A DNA stretch of 64,000 nucleotides from Lysobacterales bacterium (GTDB lineage Bacteria > Pseudomonadota > Gammaproteobacteria > Xanthomonadales > Marinicellaceae): the NCBI GenBank assembly GCA_026988115.1, contig JALSLV010000120.1, forward strand, positions 1 to 64,000. Reading direction: 5' to 3'. The position numbers were made by a program, and so were the translations under genes. The notes under the pieces are model-generated. The model was not told the origin of the DNA. It worked only from the letters and a program-made list of their open reading frames with translations, and made no database searches. Below are positions 1-8,754 of the stretch, piece after piece (within the stretch, counting starts at the first letter, position 1; each line of letters opens with the position of its first letter).

Positions 1-120
1 CAAATCCTTAATATACCTAGAAAATTCATAAAAACCCTAATCACCTACCAAAAGTGAATGATTTTTTAAGGTAATAATTTTTTAAGATTAAGTCTTTATG
101 ACGTATTACAAAGTGAAAAA

Positions 121-207
121 TGGTGCCCGGGGCCGGAGTCGAACCGGCACGGTGTTACCACCGAGGGATTTTAAGTCCCTTGCGTCTACCAGTTTCGCCA
201 CCCGGGC
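121..207 (-). tRNA. tRNA-Leu (anticodon TAA)
   Basis: On the minus strand an 87-nt class II cloverleaf can be drawn. The 7-bp acceptor stem GCCCGGG/CCCGGGC is closed, the T arm reads GGTTCGACTCC and CCA is encoded at positions 121-123. The anticodon loop is CTTAAAA, giving TAA. A long variable arm is present, as expected for leucine. It is the last of three tRNAs in the order Gly-Cys-Leu downstream of pgsA, the same arrangement as glyW-cysT-leuZ in Escherichia coli. Confidence 0.95.
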
Positions 208-227
208 AGGGTATAGGCTTGCTAAAA

Positions 228-301
228 TGGAGGCTGGAACCAGATTCGAACTGGTGTCCACGGTTTTGCAAACCGCTGTATAGCCACTCTACCATCCAGC
301 C
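228..301 (-). tRNA. tRNA-Cys (anticodon GCA)
   Basis: A 74-nt minus-strand cloverleaf has acceptor arms GGCTGGA/TCCAGCC and discriminator base U73, which is typical of tRNA-Cys. The anticodon loop TTGCAAA gives GCA, and CCA is encoded at 228-230. It is the middle gene of the Gly-Cys-Leu cluster and is probably processed from one transcript. Confidence 0.95.
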
Positions 302-373
302 AATATTTTTATTTTTATATTTCCTGATAGAAAAATATAAAAAGTGTATTCTTGTTGGTTTAGAATACGTATT

Positions 374-449
<76 letters not shown>

Positions 450-463
450 TGAAGAGGTTGCAC

Positions 464-491
464 ATTATAGGTTGACTAAATTAATTGTCAA
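464..491 (-). promoter_or_regulatory. Sigma-70 promoter of the tRNA operon
   Basis: Read on the minus strand, a perfect -35 TTGACA (491-486) and a perfect -10 TATAAT (469-464) are separated by 16 nt. The -10 ends 15 nt before tRNA-Gly. Both boxes match consensus exactly, which fits a strong stable-RNA promoter. Confidence 0.85.
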
Positions 492-550
492 CTAAATAAT
501 TCACATTATTTGTATTATTTAATAATTTATTTTCAATCTTTAATAAAGGC

Positions 551-1111
551 CTAAATTTTCTCTTTCATCATTGGCCAAGCGGCTTTTAAATAGATGAACA
601 TAGACCACAAAGTTAGTACAGTAGCAATGTATAGCAAAGTTAGCCCGATTTTATAAACAGGCATTCCCCATAAGTCCTTATAATAGAGTAAAAAGCCAAT
701 TGCAAACATTTGAAATGTGGTTTTTACTTTTCCGATGAATGCTACATTTACCGTGGTTTTTTCACCTAAGTCTGCCATCCATTCTCTTAAGGCTGAGATT
801 GTTATTTCTCGCCCAACAATGACTGCCGTTGCTATCATCATTAATATGGTGTTGTGATCTTGTAGTAATATAATTAATGCTGTAGTAACGGTTAATTTGT
901 CTGCAACTGGATCTAAAAAAGCTCCGAATTTTGAAAAAGTTTGGTGTTTTCTGGCAAAGTAGCCATCAAAGAAATCGGTAATGCTAGCAAAAAAGAATAC
1001 GGTGCAGGCCGCCACACGATTCCATTCAACAGGTAAATAGAAAAACAATATCATCACAGGAATTAATACGATGCGAGAGACAGTTAAAATATTTGGTAAG
1101 TTTTTAGTCAC
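551..1111 (-). CDS. pgsA: CDP-diacylglycerol-glycerol-3-phosphate 3-phosphatidyltransferase
   Basis: This inner-membrane enzyme makes phosphatidylglycerol phosphate from CDP-diacylglycerol and glycerol-3-phosphate, the committed step to phosphatidylglycerol and cardiolipin. The CDP-alcohol phosphotransferase signature is complete: D46-x2-D49-G50-x2-A53-R54-x8-G63-x3-D67-x3-D71, surrounded by several hydrophobic membrane helices. I place the start at the GTG at 1111, giving 186 residues beginning VTKNLPNILTVSR, the usual family length and N-terminus. The reading frame stays open further upstream but that part is not family-like and overlaps the divergent tpm gene. The tRNA-Gly/Cys/Leu cluster follows, as in enterobacteria. 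No strong Shine-Dalgarno sequence is visible before the GTG. Confidence 0.93.
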   Translation of the reverse strand: MTKNLPNILTVSRIVLIPVMILFFYLPVEWNRVAACTVFFFASITDFFDGYFARKHQTFSKFGAFLDPVADKLTVTTALIILLQDHNTILMMIATAVIVGREITISALREWMADLGEKTTVNVAFIGKVKTTFQMFAIGFLLYYKDLWGMPVYKIGLTLLYIATVLTLWSMFIYLKAAWPMMKEKI

Positions 1112-1178
1112 TTGGTGGCTCAAAAGTATAAGAAGCCTTAGAATATACGAGCATTTGAATTTAATCAATATTATAGAT

Positions 1179-1835
1179 ATGAAAAAAGAATTTTGGCTTG
1201 AAAAATGGCAGAACAACCAAACGGGTTTCCATAAAGAATTTACCCATCCTTTATTGGTGGAATTTATAGATAAACTTAATTTGTCAGCAGGAGATTCAGT
1301 GTTTGTACCACTTTGTGGGAAAACAGTGGATTTGTTGTGGTTAAATCAACAAGGTTATCGTGTGATTGCTGTAGAATTAAGCCAATTAGCGGTAGAACAG
1401 TTTTTTTCTGAAAACAATTTAAGCTTTAGTAAAACTCAAGAAAGTGGTTTTGCTGTTTTCCGCTATAAAAACATCACCATTTACCAAGGTGATTTTTTTA
1501 ATTTGTCAAAACAACAGCTTAAAGACGTCAAAGCTGTTTATGATCGTGCGGCCTTGATAGCATTGCCCGATGAATTGGTTGGGCAATACGTGGATAAGAT
1601 GCGAGAAATCGTTCCCAAAAAAGCTAAAGAACTGTTAATAACCCTCGAATTTATCAAAAAATTGGGTCCATTGGGCCCGCCTTTTACTACTCCTGATGAA
1701 AAGGTCAAGCAGTTGTTCTCATGTTATCCGTCTATCGAGTTAGTGCAAGAAACCGATATTATTTCACGAGAACCCAAATTTAAAGAGTTGGGTTGTGACT
1801 ATGTTTACGAACGGGTTTATTTAGTAGAGTTTTAA
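1179..1835 (+). CDS. tpm: Thiopurine S-methyltransferase family protein
   Basis: This is an SAM-dependent methyltransferase of the bacterial TPMT family, which methylates thiopurines and, in some bacteria, selenium or tellurium compounds. The ATG at 1179 gives 218 residues, the usual bacterial length. The family start MKKEFWLEKWQNNQTGFH is present, followed by the SAM-binding PLCGKTVDLLWL at about residues 44-55 and an acidic residue at the end of the next strand (VIAVELS). The gene diverges from pgsA and converges with ftsY, overlapping the ftsY stop codon by 4 bp. The physiological substrate cannot be read from the sequence. Confidence 0.9.
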   Translation: MKKEFWLEKWQNNQTGFHKEFTHPLLVEFIDKLNLSAGDSVFVPLCGKTVDLLWLNQQGYRVIAVELSQLAVEQFFSENNLSFSKTQESGFAVFRYKNITIYQGDFFNLSKQQLKDVKAVYDRAALIALPDELVGQYVDKMREIVPKKAKELLITLEFIKKLGPLGPPFTTPDEKVKQLFSCYPSIELVQETDIISREPKFKELGCDYVYERVYLVEF

Positions 1836-2884
1836 CCCAATAAGGCTTCAACAAATTCTTTGGCTTCATAGGTTTTTAAATCAGAAGATTTTTCACCAAC
1901 ACCAATAAAACGCACAGGGATTCCAAATTCTTTGGCTAAATTGAATAAAACGCCACCTTTGGCTGTTCCATCTAATTTGGTAATGGCTATGCCTGTTAAT
2001 TCTGTGGTTTTATTGAACTCTGAAACTTGAGAAATGGCATTTTGTCCCGTTCCACCATCAACAACGATTAAGGTTTCATGCGGTGCTGTCTCGTCATTTT
2101 TCTTCATGACGCGGCTGATTTTACCCAATTCTTGCATAAGATTTGATTGCGTATGCAGTCGTCCAGCGGTATCGGCTATCAAAATATCGATGTTTCGTGC
2201 TTTGGCAGCGCTCATGGCATCAAATATAACCGAGGCGGAGTCAGAGCCAGTGGACTGTGCTATCACAGGAATGCCTTCGCGCTCACCCCAGGTTTTGAGT
2301 TGTTCGACGGCTGCCGCGCGAAAAGTGTCACCAGCTGCCAGCATAACACTTTTTCCTTGCTGTTTGAAATTGCGAGCAATTTTAGCAATGGTGGTTGTTT
2401 TGCCTACACCGTTAACACCCACAACTAAGATGACATAAGGTTGTTTTGTGGTGTCTATAATGAGTGGTTTTTCCACGCTTTGTGCCAGTTCCATCAGATT
2501 TTGCATCAGGGCGTAGTAAACTTCTTGCATGTCATCAAGATTTTTTCTTTTAACCTGTTGCGAAGTCTTTTCGACAATATCAACGGTGGCACGCGCGCCA
2601 ACATCTGCCATTAAAAGAGTGGTTTCTATTTCTTCAAATAGCTCGTCATCTATGCTTTTGTTGACGGCAAAGAGGTTTTTAACCTTTGAACCAAAGCCTT
2701 TGCGTGGTTTTTCAAGTTGAATATCAAGCGATTTTGGGGCAACTGATTGAACAACGACTTGTTCTTGTGTGGCATCTATGTTGTGTTTTTTTCTCAGCGC
2801 TTCGAGTGCATCTTCCTGATTGGAAGATTCACTGGCTTGATTATCCGTGTTTTTATCACCTTTCTTCTTGAAAAAATTAAACAT
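1832..2884 (-). CDS. ftsY: Signal recognition particle receptor FtsY
   Basis: FtsY is the GTPase that docks SRP-ribosome complexes at the inner membrane for co-translational insertion. The NG domain is complete: G1 GVNGVGKTTT (156-165), the DTFRAAA motif (186-192), G3 DTAGR (238-242), G4 TKLDGTAKGG (302-311) and the C-terminal FIGVGE. An acidic, low-complexity N-terminal segment of about 60 residues fits the A domain but is much shorter than in E. coli. I chose the ATG at 2884 (MFNFFKKKGDK, 350 aa). The open frame upstream overlaps the divergent rsmD region and lacks family similarity. FtsY/RsmD divergence is a common proteobacterial arrangement. Confidence 0.95.
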   Translation of the reverse strand: MFNFFKKKGDKNTDNQASESSNQEDALEALRKKHNIDATQEQVVVQSVAPKSLDIQLEKPRKGFGSKVKNLFAVNKSIDDELFEEIETTLLMADVGARATVDIVEKTSQQVKRKNLDDMQEVYYALMQNLMELAQSVEKPLIIDTTKQPYVILVVGVNGVGKTTTIAKIARNFKQQGKSVMLAAGDTFRAAAVEQLKTWGEREGIPVIAQSTGSDSASVIFDAMSAAKARNIDILIADTAGRLHTQSNLMQELGKISRVMKKNDETAPHETLIVVDGGTGQNAISQVSEFNKTTELTGIAITKLDGTAKGGVLFNLAKEFGIPVRFIGVGEKSSDLKTYEAKEFVEALLG

Positions 2885-2955
2885 TTGTTTTTGACCGTAT
2901 ACAGACTTGATAGAATAGGGTATTTTACTCACATCGGTATCGATTTTAAAGAGAA

Positions 2956-3516
2956 ATGGCAAAAGCTCAACACACAATTCGCATAATTGCAGGAACACAC
3001 CGTTCAAGACGGTTACCTGTGCTTGATTTTGAGGGTTTACGCCCCACTGGTGATCGGGTTCGTGAAACCTTGTTTAATTACTTGCAAATGCATCTGCCAG
3101 GACGAATGGTTCTGGATTTGTGTGCGGGAGCAGGCGCACTGGGTTTTGAGGCGGCTTCTCGTGGAGCCGAAGCGGTCGTCATGCTTGAAAATAATCGGAC
3201 AATCGCACAAAATCTTGAGCAAATTAATAAAGATTTTAACTTTTCAAACGTTACAATATTCAATCAAAGTGCCCAAGACTTTTTAAAACAAAATATTCGC
3301 GAGTTTGATGTGGTTTTTATTGATCCACCCTTTGCCGCTCACCTTATGTCAGAATTAACAAAGTTGACTTTAGCGGTCGTCAAAGAGGGCGGTTTTATCT
3401 ACCGCGAAGCCGCCTTAGCACAAGAGCTAACTATTTTGCCCGATAATTGGAAATTATATCGGCAAAAACGCATGGGACAGGTTAAAATCGAAATATGGCA
3501 AAAAATGAGCACTTAA
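2956..3516 (+). CDS. rsmD: 16S rRNA (guanine(966)-N(2))-methyltransferase
   Basis: RsmD methylates G966 of 16S rRNA in the assembled 30S subunit. The 186-residue protein has the typical RIIAGTHRSRRLPV start (9-22), the conserved RPTGDRVRETLFN (29-41), SAM motif I DLCAGAGALGFEA (54-66) and the catalytic DPPF (123-126) of N2-guanine methyltransferases. It is divergent from ftsY and is followed 13 bp later by coaD, so the two are probably co-transcribed. Confidence 0.95.
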   Translation: MAKAQHTIRIIAGTHRSRRLPVLDFEGLRPTGDRVRETLFNYLQMHLPGRMVLDLCAGAGALGFEAASRGAEAVVMLENNRTIAQNLEQINKDFNFSNVTIFNQSAQDFLKQNIREFDVVFIDPPFAAHLMSELTKLTLAVVKEGGFIYREAALAQELTILPDNWKLYRQKRMGQVKIEIWQKMST

Positions 3517-3526
3517 TGAGGAATAA

Positions 3527-4036
<510 letters not shown>

Positions 4037-4037
4037 T

Positions 4038-4292
4038 ATGGCATTAATTATCACCGAAGAATGCATCAATTGCGATGTATGTGAACCAGTTTGCCCTAAT
4101 GAAGCCATATACATGGGGGTTGAAATATTTGAAATTGACCCTGAGCTTTGTACTGAATGCATAGGGCATTTTGATGAGCCACAATGCGTGGAAATTTGCC
4201 CAGTAGAATGCATCCCAAAAGATGAAAATTACCAAGAAACACCTGAAAAATTACTAGAGAAATATAAAAAACTAACAGCAGAAATACTATGA
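4038..4292 (+). CDS. YfhL-type ferredoxin, two [4Fe-4S] clusters
   Basis: This small electron carrier has 84 residues. Cys9, 12, 15 and 19 form the first C-x2-C-x2-C-x3-C cluster motif. Cys38, 41, 50 and 54, with Cys58, form a second motif with the 8-residue insert (C-x2-C-x8-C-x3-C) that marks the Allochromatium/YfhL-type ferredoxins. The gene follows coaD by 1 bp, and its stop overlaps the ggt start (ATGA), so it is translationally coupled in a coaD-fdx-ggt run. Its redox partner is not evident. Confidence 0.9.
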   Translation: MALIITEECINCDVCEPVCPNEAIYMGVEIFEIDPELCTECIGHFDEPQCVEICPVECIPKDENYQETPEKLLEKYKKLTAEIL

Positions 4293-5941
4293 AAAAAATA
4301 CTATTATCACTTCTATTAACAGTAACATTCACAACATTGGCTAAATTGCCAAATAAGGCTGCGATAGCATCGGGTCACTATCTGGCAACAGAAGCGGGTT
4401 ATAAAATTTTAAAACAAGGAGGCAATGCCTTTGATGCAGCGGTAGCCGTTAGTGCGGTGTTGTCGGTTGTTGAGCCAGAGAGTTCTGGTCTTGGAGGAGG
4501 AGGTTTTTGGTTGTTACACGATGAAGTTAATGGCAAAAATGTTTTTGTTGATGGCAGAGAAATGGCACCTGCTGCGGCAACTCGTGACATGTATTTAGAT
4601 AAAGAAGGTAATGTTATTCGAGATTTGGCAGTTAATGGCCCACTTTCTGCAGGCATTCCAGGACTGGTTGCTGCTATGGATCATTTGGTTAAAGGTTATG
4701 GTAAATTAACATTAGCCCAAGATTTAGCACCAGCGATTGCCATTGCGGAAAATGGCTTTCCTGCTTATTCTCGTTATGTGCGTGGATTGGCTGCAAAAAA
4801 AGAAATCATGCAACGCTATAAAGCGAGCATGAAAACTTATTATTTTAATGGGGAAACACCCAAAATTGGTGACAATATTACCAATAAAGACATGGCAAAG
4901 ACATTGCGTGCGATTGCAAAACAGGGTAAAGCTGGATTTTACGAGGGAAAAATTGCTAAAAAGTTTGTTAAAGCGGTTAAAAAAGCAGGGGGTATCTGGA
5001 CTTTGGATGACCTGAAAAATTACCACATAGTTGAGCGTGAACCAATTTACACCACTTATTTGGGCAAAAAGCTAATCACCGCTCCACCACCTTCATCTGG
5101 TGGCATCGCATTAGCAACCATGCTTAATATTTTGTCGGGTTGGGATTTAAAAGGCATGAAAACCGATCAACGCATTCATTTAACCGTGGAAGCGATGCGA
5201 CGAGCGTATCGTGATCGCAGTATCTTTTTGGGCGATTCAGACTTTGTTGATGTACCAACTAAACGCTTAATTAACCCTTATTATGCCGATGGTTTGCGTG
5301 CGTCCATTCGTATGGATAAAGCCATGCCAAGTTCCTCATTGCCAGGATTAGGGGAAATTCACGAAGGCAATCACACCACGCATTTTTCTATTATTGATAC
5401 CCAAGGCAATATGGTTGCCACCACTCAAACAGTTAATACCGTTTTTGCCTCCAAATTTGTGGCAGCAGGAACGGGTGTTTTACTCAATAATGAAATGGAT
5501 GATTTTTCTGCTAAACCTGGCGAGCCCAATGCTTATGGTTTAATTGGAGGCGAGGCAAATGCCATCGCTCCAGGAAAACGTCCTTTATCAAGCATGACGC
5601 CAACTTTCGTTATCGGAGATGATGATGTGGCAGTTATTGGAACACCAGGAGGCTCACGTATAATCACCATGGTTATGCTTGGAATTTTGGATTATTACGA
5701 TGGCAATGACGTTAAATCATGGGTGGCATTACCGCGTTACCACCACCAATACGTGCCTGATGTGTTGTTTTATGAACCCGGTGCTATTGATGCAGAAGAT
5801 AGAGCAAGTCTAAAAGCTCGCGGACATACCCTCAAAGAATTGAATCACAAATGGGGCAATATGAACGCCGCTTATTGGAATAAGAAAACAGGTTTTACTG
5901 AGGCTGCTAGTGATCCACGTGGCGGAGCGGCTCACCGCTAA
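4289..5941 (+). CDS. ggt: Gamma-glutamyltransferase (glutathione hydrolase)
   Basis: Ggt is a periplasmic N-terminal nucleophile hydrolase that cleaves the gamma-glutamyl bond of glutathione. The 550-residue precursor starts with a signal peptide (MKKILLSLLLTVTFTTLA). The self-cleavage site and nucleophile Thr363 lie in GNHTTHFSIIDTQGN, so large and small subunits would be residues ~20-362 and 363-550. The small subunit carries the conserved PLSSMTP segment and GTPGGSRI. It overlaps the ferredoxin stop by 4 bp and the following hydrolase start by 1 bp (TAATG). A role in glutathione or cysteine recycling is inferred from the family only. Confidence 0.95.
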   Translation: MKKILLSLLLTVTFTTLAKLPNKAAIASGHYLATEAGYKILKQGGNAFDAAVAVSAVLSVVEPESSGLGGGGFWLLHDEVNGKNVFVDGREMAPAAATRDMYLDKEGNVIRDLAVNGPLSAGIPGLVAAMDHLVKGYGKLTLAQDLAPAIAIAENGFPAYSRYVRGLAAKKEIMQRYKASMKTYYFNGETPKIGDNITNKDMAKTLRAIAKQGKAGFYEGKIAKKFVKAVKKAGGIWTLDDLKNYHIVEREPIYTTYLGKKLITAPPPSSGGIALATMLNILSGWDLKGMKTDQRIHLTVEAMRRAYRDRSIFLGDSDFVDVPTKRLINPYYADGLRASIRMDKAMPSSSLPGLGEIHEGNHTTHFSIIDTQGNMVATTQTVNTVFASKFVAAGTGVLLNNEMDDFSAKPGEPNAYGLIGGEANAIAPGKRPLSSMTPTFVIGDDDVAVIGTPGGSRIITMVMLGILDYYDGNDVKSWVALPRYHHQYVPDVLFYEPGAIDAEDRASLKARGHTLKELNHKWGNMNAAYWNKKTGFTEAASDPRGGAAHR

Positions 5942-6777
5942 TGACTCGATTAATTTCATTAATGGGCAATTCGCAAATGCTTGATGGTGGCGCGATGTTT
6001 GGTAACGCACCTAAAGCTTTATGGTCGCGTTGGGTTGATGTGGATGAGCTCAATCGAATGAAAATAGCTTGCCGTTGTTTATTAGCCCAAGATTTGGATG
6101 GCAAAACCGTATTATTTGAAACCGGCATAGGTAATTTTTTTGAACCCAAACTAAAATCACGTTTTGGTGTCAACGAGCCGAACCACGTCTTGTTGGATTC
6201 GTTAAAAGAGCAGGGTTTAACGTATGAGGATATTGATGTGGTGGTACTCAGCCATTTGCATTTTGATCACGCTGGCGGCTTGTTGTCTTCGTGGCAAGAA
6301 GGCAAAGAGCCCGAATTATTATTTCCAAATGCTCACTATTTAGTTTCAGAAAAACATTGGCAACGTGCATGTAATCCTCATCCGCGTGATAAAGCCTCGT
6401 TTTTGCCTTTTTTAAATAAGATGTTAGAACAATCAGGTCGCTTGCACTTGGTTAACGCAACATCGCACGAGTTATTACCAAGTGTTGCGTTTGAATTTAC
6501 CAGTGGTCACACACCGCAAATGATGCATTCAATGGTAAAGGGTGTGGTATTTTGTGCGGATTTAATTCCGGGCAAAGCATGGATGCATGTGCCTGTTTCA
6601 ATGGGCTATGATCGTTTTCCAGAGCTATTGATTGATGAAAAAGAAGCTTTTTTAAACCGACATTTTAAAGCAAAGCATCAATTGTTTTTCACACATGACC
6701 CCGATATTGCAATAGCATCTATTGCCTATGAAAAGGGTCGCTATTCTACAATTAATGAAATAAAACAACTCAACTAG
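5941..6777 (+). CDS. Metallo-beta-lactamase-fold hydrolase
   Basis: This cytoplasmic MBL-fold enzyme has 278 residues and no signal peptide. The zinc-binding HLHFDHAGG motif lies at residues 105-113 (H105, H107, D109, H110). Later ligands are likely in SGHTPQMMHS and CADLIP, and the last His in FFTHDPD. The motif spacing resembles AHL lactonase/methyl parathion hydrolase-like MBLs, but the substrate cannot be assigned. It is translationally coupled to ggt by a TAATG overlap, so it may act on a product of that pathway. This is an inference. Confidence 0.85.
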   Translation: MTRLISLMGNSQMLDGGAMFGNAPKALWSRWVDVDELNRMKIACRCLLAQDLDGKTVLFETGIGNFFEPKLKSRFGVNEPNHVLLDSLKEQGLTYEDIDVVVLSHLHFDHAGGLLSSWQEGKEPELLFPNAHYLVSEKHWQRACNPHPRDKASFLPFLNKMLEQSGRLHLVNATSHELLPSVAFEFTSGHTPQMMHSMVKGVVFCADLIPGKAWMHVPVSMGYDRFPELLIDEKEAFLNRHFKAKHQLFFTHDPDIAIASIAYEKGRYSTINEIKQLN

Positions 6778-6788
6778 AGGGCAAACCC

Positions 6789-7175
6789 ATGCTACACATC
6801 ACCAGTTTATACGCAGCCTTATTGGCATTAATTATTATCTTTTTGGCTTATAAAGTCGTTGTATTTAGAAAAACTAAACACGTGGGTTTAGGGGATAATG
6901 GCGATAAAGATGGTTTGCAAGCTATTCGTGTTCATGCCAACGCGGTGGAATACATTCCGATGATGATTATATTGATGGGATTGTACGAAGCCAATGGTGG
7001 ATCGAATCTTATTTTGAATATTATTGGCGTTCTGGCAGTTGTGGCACGAGTTTTACATGCCTTTGGCTTAACAAAGTCAAAAGGTGTTTCCTTTGGTCGT
7101 TTTTATGGAACGGCTTTAACGTGGTTAATCACCGTATTTTTAGCCATACTTAATATATACACTTACTTTATTTAA
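6789..7175 (+). CDS. MAPEG family membrane protein
   Basis: This 128-residue integral membrane protein has four hydrophobic helices. The MAPEG pattern includes RIHAN-like 'RVHANAVEYIPMMIILMGLYE' (split across about residues 48-68), with the conserved Arg, Asn and Glu, followed by a second ARVLHAFG motif. Family members include glutathione-dependent eicosanoid enzymes and bacterial relatives such as YecN. It lies 11 bp after the MBL hydrolase with a good Shine-Dalgarno sequence (AGAGGG) and is part of the coaD-fdx-ggt-MBL-MAPEG run. Proximity to ggt fits a glutathione connection, not demonstrated here. Confidence 0.88.
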   Translation: MLHITSLYAALLALIIIFLAYKVVVFRKTKHVGLGDNGDKDGLQAIRVHANAVEYIPMMIILMGLYEANGGSNLILNIIGVLAVVARVLHAFGLTKSKGVSFGRFYGTALTWLITVFLAILNIYTYFI

Positions 7176-7180
7176 AACTT

Positions 7181-8713
7181 ATGAAATATAAAAAATACTT
7201 TCCAATTTTAGTTGTTCTTGCTTTCTCAGCCTGTGCTCATAAACCAGTTGTTAGCAATAAAGCTGACAAGAAAATAACAACAAAAGAATCACCTGCGTGG
7301 TGGTACCAACAAGGTCAGGATAAGGTTAAGCAACTGGCTTTACAAAACCACTTTCCAAAACACGCTAAAAATGTCATTTTATTTATTGGCGATGGCATGA
7401 ATATCAGTACCATAACCGCTGCACGGATATTTGAAGGGCAGTCAAAAGGAGAAAAAGGGGAAGAAAACCAACTTAGTTTTGAAAAATTCCCACAAACAGC
7501 ATTGGCAAAGACCTACAACACTAATTTGCAAACGCCCGATTCTGCCGGTACCATGAGCGCCATGATGACAGGTGTGAAAACAAAGGGAGGTGTTATTTCT
7601 GTCGATGGTGAAATCACTATTGGTGATTGCGAATCAGGCATGGGGCACGAACGCATAACTTTATTGGAATGGGCAGAAAAAAATGGCATGGTCACAGGAG
7701 TGGTTTCAACCGCACGGTTAACTCATGCGACCCCAGCAGCGACTTATTCACATGCGGTGTCTCGTGGTTGGGAAGCCGATAGCGATATTCCTGTGAGCGA
7801 ACGTAAAAAGGGTTGTAAAGACATAGCCCGTCAGTTAATCGAATTTCCTTATGGCGATGGATTGGAAGTGGCATTAGGCGGAGGACGCAGAAATTTCTTA
7901 CCCTCAAATGAAAACGATCCAGAATATAAAAATAAAAAAGGCTCTCGCCTTGATAACCGCAATTTGATGAAAGAATGGAAAGCCAAATACAAAGATTCAC
8001 AAGTTGTGTGGAACAAAAAACAATTCAAACAAGTTAAAGCAAAGAAAACTAAGCATTTGCTTGGACTGTTTGAACCTTCACACATGCAGTATGAGCATGA
8101 CCGAGCAAACGATAAGGCAGGAGAGCCAAGTCTAAAAGCCATGACTAAAACAGCCTTAAAGGTATTGAAAAACTCTGATAAGCCTTTTTTCTTAATGGTT
8201 GAAGCGGGACGAATTGATCACGCTCACCACGCAGGCAATGCTTATCGCGCCTTAACTGATACGGTAGAATTGAGTCAAGCGGTTAAAACAGCCTTAAAAA
8301 ATGTTAATTTAGATGAAACGCTTATCATGGTCACTGCCGATCATTCCCATACCTTTAATATGGCGGGTTATCCTGAGCGTGGCAATCCGATTTTAGGCAT
8401 TGTAAAATCACCTGATGAATACGGTAAAATTGCAGGACATGTATCCAAAGATGCCGAAGGCAAACCCTATACGACCTTGTCTTATGCCAATGGTCCTGGT
8501 TATGTTGATGGTGCTAATCGCCCAGATTTAACTCATGTGGATACCACCAATCCTGACTACAAACAAGCAGCTGCCATTCCAAAACTATCCGAAACCCACA
8601 GTGGAGAAGATGTAGCCATATACGCAACAGGCGCAGGATCACAAACGGTGCATGGAACCATTGAACAAAATGTTATTTACCATATTATGAAATATGCGTT
8701 AACGCATAAGTAA
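7181..8713 (+). CDS. Alkaline phosphatase (PhoA family), probable lipoprotein
   Basis: This 510-residue phosphomonoesterase of the alkaline phosphatase superfamily has metal-binding FIGDGMN (68-74) and the nucleophile Ser121 in TPDSAGTMSAMMTG. It also has VEAGRIDHAHHAGN, TADHSHTF and the C-terminal ETHSGEDVAIYATG with the last metal-binding His. The N-terminus MKYKKYFPILVVLAFSAC ends in Cys18. This looks like a lipobox although the -3 residue is Phe, so either a lipoprotein or a periplasmic protein is possible. It starts 5 bp after the MAPEG stop and ends before a strong hairpin at 8723-8748. Confidence 0.93.
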   Translation: MKYKKYFPILVVLAFSACAHKPVVSNKADKKITTKESPAWWYQQGQDKVKQLALQNHFPKHAKNVILFIGDGMNISTITAARIFEGQSKGEKGEENQLSFEKFPQTALAKTYNTNLQTPDSAGTMSAMMTGVKTKGGVISVDGEITIGDCESGMGHERITLLEWAEKNGMVTGVVSTARLTHATPAATYSHAVSRGWEADSDIPVSERKKGCKDIARQLIEFPYGDGLEVALGGGRRNFLPSNENDPEYKNKKGSRLDNRNLMKEWKAKYKDSQVVWNKKQFKQVKAKKTKHLLGLFEPSHMQYEHDRANDKAGEPSLKAMTKTALKVLKNSDKPFFLMVEAGRIDHAHHAGNAYRALTDTVELSQAVKTALKNVNLDETLIMVTADHSHTFNMAGYPERGNPILGIVKSPDEYGKIAGHVSKDAEGKPYTTLSYANGPGYVDGANRPDLTHVDTTNPDYKQAAAIPKLSETHSGEDVAIYATGAGSQTVHGTIEQNVIYHIMKYALTHK

Positions 8714-8722
8714 TACAGCGAG

Positions 8723-8748
8723 ACCGAGAAAGAATGTTCTTTCTCGGT
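8723..8748. terminator. Bidirectional hairpin terminator between phoA-type gene and sbcB
   Basis: A perfect 12-bp inverted repeat (ACCGAGAAAGAA / TTCTTTCTCGGT) is separated by 2 nt, so the effective loop is larger. It sits between the convergent alkaline phosphatase and sbcB genes. There is no long T-run, so termination strength is uncertain. Confidence 0.65.
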
Positions 8749-8754
8749 TAAGTT

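Noticed and set aside
1112-1216. N-terminal extension of PgsA from an upstream TTG
   Set aside because: The extra 35 residues are not family-like and overlap the coding start of divergent tpm; the GTG at 1111 gives the standard N-terminus.
2034-2438. 134-codon plus-strand frame inside ftsY
   Set aside because: It is antisense to the conserved GTPase domain of ftsY; the translated product has no recognisable features.
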